Source of the DNA: Lepidurus packardi
Taxonomy: Eukaryota > Arthropoda > Branchiopoda > Notostraca > Triopsidae
Reading direction: 5' to 3'
Assembly: GCA_023053545.1 (NCBI GenBank)
Contig: JAKZAN010000006.1
Coordinates: 11,601,412-11,665,411, forward strand
DNA length: 64,000 nt
Below the pieces are notes generated by a model. It made no database searches. It saw nothing but the letters and a program-made list of their open reading frames with translations, and was not told the origin of the DNA. A program made the translations under genes and the position numbers. Below, one piece after another: positions 58,592 through 64,000 of this stretch; positions within the stretch are counted from its first letter, which is position 1; each line of letters opens with the position of its first letter.

Positions 58592-59074
58592 TGTCGCGCT
58601 AGGATTTGCATGCGCGATAAAGCTGTCAAGGCAATAGGCCTTGCCAGCAGTGTTAGCTCGGTCTAGTTGGCTTGACCGTTTTATTGGGGTAGTATAGGAT
58701 TCCAGAATTGGGTGAACCTTCTGGTTTATGTAACTGTATGTGTTCTGGTTTATATAACGGTGGAGGGGGGAAGCTCATCAGCCCTTCCACACCGTTTTGA
58801 AAGTAATTAAGGTCTGGGGTGAGTTCTTCCAGATGTTCTCAACCCCAGAAAAGGGTAATAATTGTTAGGTTATAAAGGGGAAGAAGAGAGTCTAAGAAGA
58901 GAGTCTAAGGAAGGGGGTTGGGAAGTAAGGGTCCCAGGAAAGAGTTAGGCTCGAGATTGTGCTAGTGTCGTGCACGCTATGTAACCCCCATTTGTAGATC
59001 ACTCGCTATAATCGAGGAATCCCTGAAATACACGCCTTGCAAAATAATACCGTGTGCGAGTTAGTGGCGTGACA
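58592..59074 (+). repeat. 5' LTR of gypsy element (inferred bounds)
   Basis: The right end ...GTGGCGTGACA is set by the PBS three bases later. The left end TGTCGCGCTAGG is the best inverted match (TGTCGCGC against TGTCACGC). A TATAAAG box at about 58873 fits an internal promoter. The left bound is inference, since the partner LTR is not in the window. Confidence 0.6.
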
Positions 59075-59077
59075 TTA

Positions 59078-59093
59078 TGGTGGAGATGCGGGG
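59078..59093 (+). other. Primer-binding site of gypsy element (tRNA-Ala type)
   Basis: TGGTGGAGATGCGGGG pairs with the conserved 3' end of animal tRNA-Ala (...CCCCGGCATCTCCACCA) except for one skipped base. Confidence 0.65.
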
Positions 59094-59169
59094 TAGTCCT
59101 TGATTTAGTGAAAACAGTGATCGTGCGTGTGAGCGTGCACTGAACTTGGAAGATTTGACTTATACCTTC

Positions 59170-60399
59170 ATGAGCGAAGAAAGTCAAGATCTCGCCGACA
59201 ATTCGCGAGAACTACAAGTTTCCCGAAGCCTACGACAAAGCCTAAGGGTTCGTGGCGTCAACCCACCGCCAACACTTACGTTGTGTGCAAAGAAGCCTCC
59301 ACGGGTCAACATGGCACAAGAAGGGTCGTCCTCATCACCTGGGACCACGTTCCGAGCGGCACGGGGACCGTTGCGGAAAGCCGTACCTATTCCGCGCTTT
59401 GATGGTCAGAGCGACTCCGACGCCGTCAAGTTCCTGTACGACTACGAGGAAGCGACGGATTTTAACGAGTGGATGGATGGCGATAAGGCCAGGTTCTTCG
59501 GGGCAAGTCTAGAAGGGGTGGCGTCTACGTGGTTTCGTAACGAATTCCGAAACCGAGGCCGAAGCGTACCGGGCTGGGAAGACCTGCAAGCCTTATTCAA
59601 GAAGGCTTTTGTGCCGAAAGAAAGAGCTTATAAGAAGCTCTCGGAACTTCAAATGCGCGTTCAGCGGCCAGAAGAGACTGTGAATGCTTACAGCATTGAA
59701 ATCCTCAAGCTGTGCTTCGACGTGGACTCGAAGATGCCCGACGCCCAGAAGTTGGATCACTTGTTTCGCGGCCTGCGACCCAGTATGGTAGAAGTACTTG
59801 CCCAACGTGAGATAGCAACTGTAGAAGATTTCGTGGAAGCAGCGAAGAAGCTCGAAGCCGGTCAAGAAAGGGCACGGGCATCGCAAGCGTGGTGGTCCTC
59901 GGTCACCCGGAATGCTGACAAACGTGTCTCCATTGCTGGCGTCGGTATGGTTGACGAGTTGTTTGAAGCCCATTACGGCCGTTATACCAACGTCGGTGCT
60001 GGTGCTTGTGCTGGGATCGCCCCGATTCCCCGACCTGCCGCGACGAGCGGAGTCAACGATGGAATGGAGGACCTGAGGAAGCTCATTGGCGAATTAACGA
60101 CCGCAATGACCGATGGATTCCGGCAACTTAGGAGCGACCTTCGGAGCATGCAAGGTAAGGTTGGCCGTTCCCTATCCCCTAGCACTAGATCGCACGAAGG
60201 TGCCCCTGTCTGTTTCAAATGTCGCAAAACAGGGCATATAGCACGCAATTGCACAAGCGATTCTATGGTTGGGGAAAATGGACTCCCTAGTAATCAAAGA
60301 AATATAGCTAATCAAAGAAATACAGCTGGAAGGTCTTCGTTGAGCAGAGTTGACTTTCGTCAGGCACCGAACGGTTCCGAATTCGAATCGGAAAACTAG
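59170..60399 (+). CDS. gypsy gag polyprotein
   Basis: About 409 residues from ATG 59170. It contains a retrotransposon-gag (capsid) domain (WFRNEFRNRGRSVPGWEDLQ, then KLSELQMRVQRPEETVNAYS) and one zinc knuckle CFKCRKTGHIARNC near the C terminus. It ends at TAG 60397-60399, just after a GGAAAAC run where pol begins in the -1 frame. Confidence 0.88.
   Translation: MSEESQDLADNSRELQVSRSLRQSLRVRGVNPPPTLTLCAKKPPRVNMAQEGSSSSPGTTFRAARGPLRKAVPIPRFDGQSDSDAVKFLYDYEEATDFNEWMDGDKARFFGASLEGVASTWFRNEFRNRGRSVPGWEDLQALFKKAFVPKERAYKKLSELQMRVQRPEETVNAYSIEILKLCFDVDSKMPDAQKLDHLFRGLRPSMVEVLAQREIATVEDFVEAAKKLEAGQERARASQAWWSSVTRNADKRVSIAGVGMVDELFEAHYGRYTNVGAGACAGIAPIPRPAATSGVNDGMEDLRKLIGELTTAMTDGFRQLRSDLRSMQGKVGRSLSPSTRSHEGAPVCFKCRKTGHIARNCTSDSMVGENGLPSNQRNIANQRNTAGRSSLSRVDFRQAPNGSEFESEN
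60390..60396 (+). promoter_or_regulatory. Putative -1 frameshift site GGAAAAC between gag and pol
   Basis: The gag codons GAA AAC directly precede the stop; slipping back one base reads GGA AAA and enters pol. The A-site AAC to AAA move is typical, while the P-site GAA to GGA move is less ideal. I did not identify a firm downstream pseudoknot. Confidence 0.45.
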
Positions 60400-63300
60400 G
60401 ACTGGCGGCTCATAGGGGAGGGGTCGCCAGAATAGTACAGATCCCCATCCTTTGCAATTCCTGCCCAAGCCTTGTTAAAGAAAAAGTGTTTTGTAATAAC
60501 CAAGAAGCAGTAGCCATAATAGACACCGGAGCGGGGGTTAGTGTGGTCTCGGAAGATTGGGTACTTCGGAATAAGGCCCAAGTTGAGCCTTGGGAAGGAC
60601 CAGAGATTATGGTTGCTAACGGAGACTTTGCAGATATCCGGGGAGGGGTTTGGCTTACTGTTTGTCTTGCGGGAAAAGAGATTAAGACAAAAGCTGTAGT
60701 CTTTAACAATGGTTTAGCTGAGCTAATTGTGGGAAATGATTTACTTCGTCAGCTGGGTGAGATAACTTTGCGGTACGGCAAAGAAGGCTTCAGGTTGGTA
60801 GGTCACGGAGACGTTGAAAAGCAGGTATCGAGCCGGCTTGTCGGAGTGACACCTTCTGAAAATATTGCCGGTACCTCGAGAGTAATGCTGATGCAGGTAA
60901 GCGAATCATGCGCGATTAAAAATAAAGGTGAGCAGGAGATTAGGGATAGGGATAATAGCGAGGCTGTAGACGAGGAGAAGATTGCTGTTGAAGAAAGCCT
61001 GTGTAGCTCAATGTCGTTGGAAATTGAGACGGACAGAGACTCGGTTCTCGGAGGTGTTGTTAAGGTAGAGATTGAAGAATCTCGATCGGTTCCTGCACGT
61101 TCTGTGTTACCCGTTCTCGTAGTTTTACGGAAAGAAGAGAGAGGGAGGCAGAAGTCAGATGAGCAGTTAGTAGCAAATGTGAGCCCGGAGACACTGCTAG
61201 TAGAGGCTGAGCAACGGTTGCTCATTGAAAAAGGGGTCAGTATTGGCCGAAGTCTGACTAACTTCCTGGATGGGAAGGGAGTCGTAATGCTTACTAATTT
61301 TAGTAGCGAGGCCCAATGGGTCGGAGGGGGCACAGTTTTGGGAAGTGCCGTAGACCATGTGTCTAGGGAGGATTCAGAGGGAGAGAGTGCGGTCAGTGAC
61401 GTGGATCTGGCGGGTTGTGTATCAGATCTGCTGGATCAGGATGAGCGGGGGGCTCTTTTGGAGGTTCTAGGGGAGCATAGGGGGTGTTTCGCCGCTGGCT
61501 CTTTTGATCTCGGGCTCTGTAATGCTGTCGAGCATGAAATAGATACGGGAAACGCAAAGCCCATTGCACAAGTCCCGTACCGGAGCGCATACCGGGAGAA
61601 GGAGATTATTAGAGGGCAGGTCGAAGAAATGATAGAAACGGGAGTGGTAGAGCCTGCTAGCAGCCCATGGGCTTCACCTGTAGTTCTCGTGAGGAAGAAA
61701 GATGGTACTTGGCGTTTCTGCGTCGACTACCGGAAACTTAACTCTGTCACGGTAAGGGATGTGTACCCACTTCCAAGGACTGACGACGCATTGGAGTCCT
61801 TGCAAGGGGCGAAGTACTTTTCAGCATTAGATCTCATGTCCGGTTATTGGCAGGTTTCAGTTAGAGAAACTGACAGAGAAAAGACGGCCTTTATAACGCC
61901 GGACGGTCTTTATCAATTCACGAAAATGCCCTTCGGGTTGTGCAATGCCCCTGCTACGTTTCAAAGGATGATGGATGTCATCCTAGCAGGCTTCAAGTGG
62001 CACGTTTGCTTGGTTTACTTGGACGATGTGGTAATATTTTCAAAAACTTTTGAGGAACATTTAGTAGACATAACATCGATCCTGTGGTGCCTAAAAGGGG
62101 CCGGTTTGAAATTAAAGCCGAGTAAATGCCATTTCGGCTGTAAGACGGTAAGCGTCCTCGGGCATGTGGTAGATTCGGACGGGATTCGACCAGACGAACA
62201 AAAGGTTAAGGCTGTACAGGACTTCCCAGTACCCCGAAACCTGACAGATGTCCGTAGCTTTTCCAGTCTCTGCTCGTATTATCGCAAGTTTGTCAAAGAT
62301 TTTTCACCAAGGGCAGAGCCTCTTTCTCGACTTACTAAGAATGGTGTCCCATTTGTATGGGGTATTGACCAACAAATGGCCTTCGAAGACTTGAAACAAG
62401 CTCTTGTGTCGTCGCCCATTCTAGCTCACCCTGTCTTAGAAGGGGAGTTTGAAATACACCCAGACGCCTGTGACTTTGGCATTGGAGCCGTACTAGTACA
62501 AAAGCAGGACGGAATCGAGCGAGTCATCGCATATTCCAGTAGGCTTATGAATAAAAGCGAACGGAATTATTCGACGACAGAGAAGGAATGCCTTGCTCTT
62601 GTTTGGGCTGTTAGAAAATTCAGGCCTTTCGTATGGGGTAAAGCTTTTAAAGTCGTTACTGACCATCATGCACTTTGTTGGTTAATGACTAAAAAGGAGC
62701 CCTCGGGTCGGCTAGCTAGGTGGGCTTTGTCCCTCATGGAATACGAGTTCCAGATATTTCACAGGAGCGGAAGGGTGCATAACGACGCAGATCCCTTATC
62801 CCGCAATCCCGTTGACCCTCCTGCACCAGAGGGTGAGGATGATCACGGTCCTGTAGTTTTCGCTGTTGGTTTGGCTAGTATTCCAATAAAAGACATAGAG
62901 AGAGAACAGCGAAAGGATCCCCGGTGGTCAAAAATTATCGAAATCCTGGAGAATTTGAACTCAAATGCAGTGGATCGACGGAAGGCTAGTCAATTCACCT
63001 TACAAGACAGTAAACTTTTCAGAGCATCAGTTAAGAATGGACAAAAGCGTTTTCGACTTTGCATTCCGTCAACCCTAAAGCATGACGTATTATACGCATG
63101 TCATGATGATGTAACGGCTGGGCACCTCGGCCTAAAGCGTACATGGGACAAAGTTTCTAAAAGATACTTCTGGCCTAAGATGGTACGCGATGTATCAAAT
63201 CATGTAGTTTCGTGCGAGGACTGCCAAACGAAAAAGGGCGAGTCGTCCAAGAAGAAAGGTCTCATGGTATCAATAAAAGTTGACCGGCCATTTGAGAAAG

Positions 63301-64000
63301 TAGGGATTGACTTGCTTGGCGCGTTTCCTGAAACCGCAAATGGGAATAAACACATTATTGTAGCGGTTGATTATTTGACGAAATGGGCAGAGACCAGAGC
63401 TGTCCCCTCCGCTTCAGCAGACGAGGTGTCAAAGTTTTTCGTTAAGCAACTGGTGCTGCGCCACGGTGCCCCAGAAACACTCTTAAGCGACAGAGGCACC
63501 TGCTTCACCGCTGAATTCACAAGGGAGTTGGTAAAAGCATTGCAGACTAACCATACCACGACAACGGCGTACCATCCGCAGTGTAACGGTCTGACTGAGA
63601 GATTAAACCACACACTCTCGGATATGCTCTCCATGTACGTCAGTAGTAATCATAGAGACTGGGATGTCAGCTTAGATGCCGTAACTTTCGCGTACAACAC
63701 CTCTAGACAGGAGTCAACAGGATATTCCCCGTTCTTTCTGCTATACGGACGAGAACCAAAGCTCCCAATTGATGTAGCTCTCGGTTCGCTGCCAGACGCC
63801 ACGATCGGAGATTCCGAGGCATTAGGTCCCGCTTCTGAAGTTGCAAATAGACTCAAAATGACCTATAAAATTGTGAAAGAAAGGCTAGAAAAGGTTCAGG
63901 CTAAACAGAAGGAACAGTACGACGAAACCCGAGAGTACAGGGTTTTCGACGCAGGTTCCCTGGTTTGGGTATATACTCCGGTTAGAAAAGTGGGACGCTC
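60396..64000 (+). CDS. gypsy pol polyprotein (protease-RT-RNase H-integrase), 3' partial
   Basis: Open in the -1 frame relative to gag from 60349, and continuous to the window edge. In order: aspartic protease (IDTG at about 60519), RT with YLDD at 62016-62027, RNase H (PDACDFGIGAVL), integrase zinc finger (H..H, then CEDC), catalytic core with GIDLLG, LSDRGT and NGLTERLN (D, D, E), and a C-terminal QYDETREYRVFDAGSLVWV segment of GPY/F type. The order RNase H before integrase identifies Ty3/gypsy. Expression probably uses a -1 ribosomal shift at GGAAAAC (60390-60396). Confidence 0.92.

Larger units (their letters stand above)
58592..64000 (+). mobile_element. Ty3/gypsy LTR retrotransposon, 5' portion (runs off edge)
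   Basis: A putative 5' LTR, PBS, gag and an uninterrupted pol through protease, RT, RNase H and integrase. Frames are intact as far as the window goes, so this could be a recently active copy. The 3' LTR and target duplication lie beyond 64000. Confidence 0.9.

Overview
The window is eukaryotic and most likely from a non-insect arthropod, probably a crustacean. The evidence is spliced genes with very short introns (often 48-60 nt), GT-AG junctions throughout, recurrent CCTAA (= TTAGG) arthropod-type telomere repeats, a ZAD-type zinc-finger gene, divergent ionotropic receptors (IRs), and a mixed load of BEL/Pao, Ty3/gypsy, non-LTR, Tc1, pogo/Tigger and MITE-type elements. I rebuilt exons by eye from reading phase and splice sites. 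Where I call a gene complete, every exon phase closes.

Layout. 1.3-8.8 kb (+): the 3' two thirds of a THSD7-like gene (tandem thrombospondin type-1 repeats, EGF-like module, one TM). 8.8-11.7 kb: gene-poor, repeat-rich. 11.7-12.9 kb (-): GPATCH4, head-to-head with a ZAD + ten-finger C2H2 gene (+, 13.2-15.6 kb). 17.2-19.7 kb (-): IR gene A, 11 exons. 20.2-24.1 kb (-): defective BEL/Pao retrotransposon with a Tc1 element inserted in its gag. 24.7-28.5 kb (+): an eight-exon NACHT-LRR (NLR) gene with a possible RHIM-like N terminus and a 17-residue acidic repeat insertion. 28.5-38.7 kb: gene desert with several MITEs, a decayed non-LTR element and one orphan helicase-like exon. 38.9-41.4 kb (-): IR gene B, a paralogue of A with the same 11-exon structure. 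42.2-43.2 kb: two adjacent TIR elements carrying telomere-like arrays. 43.3-44.7 kb (+): RAD18. 46.5-49.8 kb (-): a DDIT4/REDD1-like gene. 51.1-56.0 kb (+): USO1/p115, convergent with an SH2D4-like adaptor gene (-, 56.3-58.3 kb). 58.6-64.0 kb (+): an open-reading Ty3/gypsy element that runs off the right edge.

The host genes do not form one pathway: vesicle tethering (USO1), translesion DNA-damage tolerance (RAD18), TORC1 stress inhibition (DDIT4), a nucleolar G-patch protein (GPATCH4), chemosensation (two IRs) and putative innate immunity (NLR). The most notable items are the intact arthropod NLR, the TIR elements that carry CCTAA satellite, the nested BEL/Tc1 insertion with a related uninterrupted site elsewhere in the window, and a 68-bp palindromic mini-element with a perfect 8-bp target duplication inside a Tigger element in a USO1 intron.
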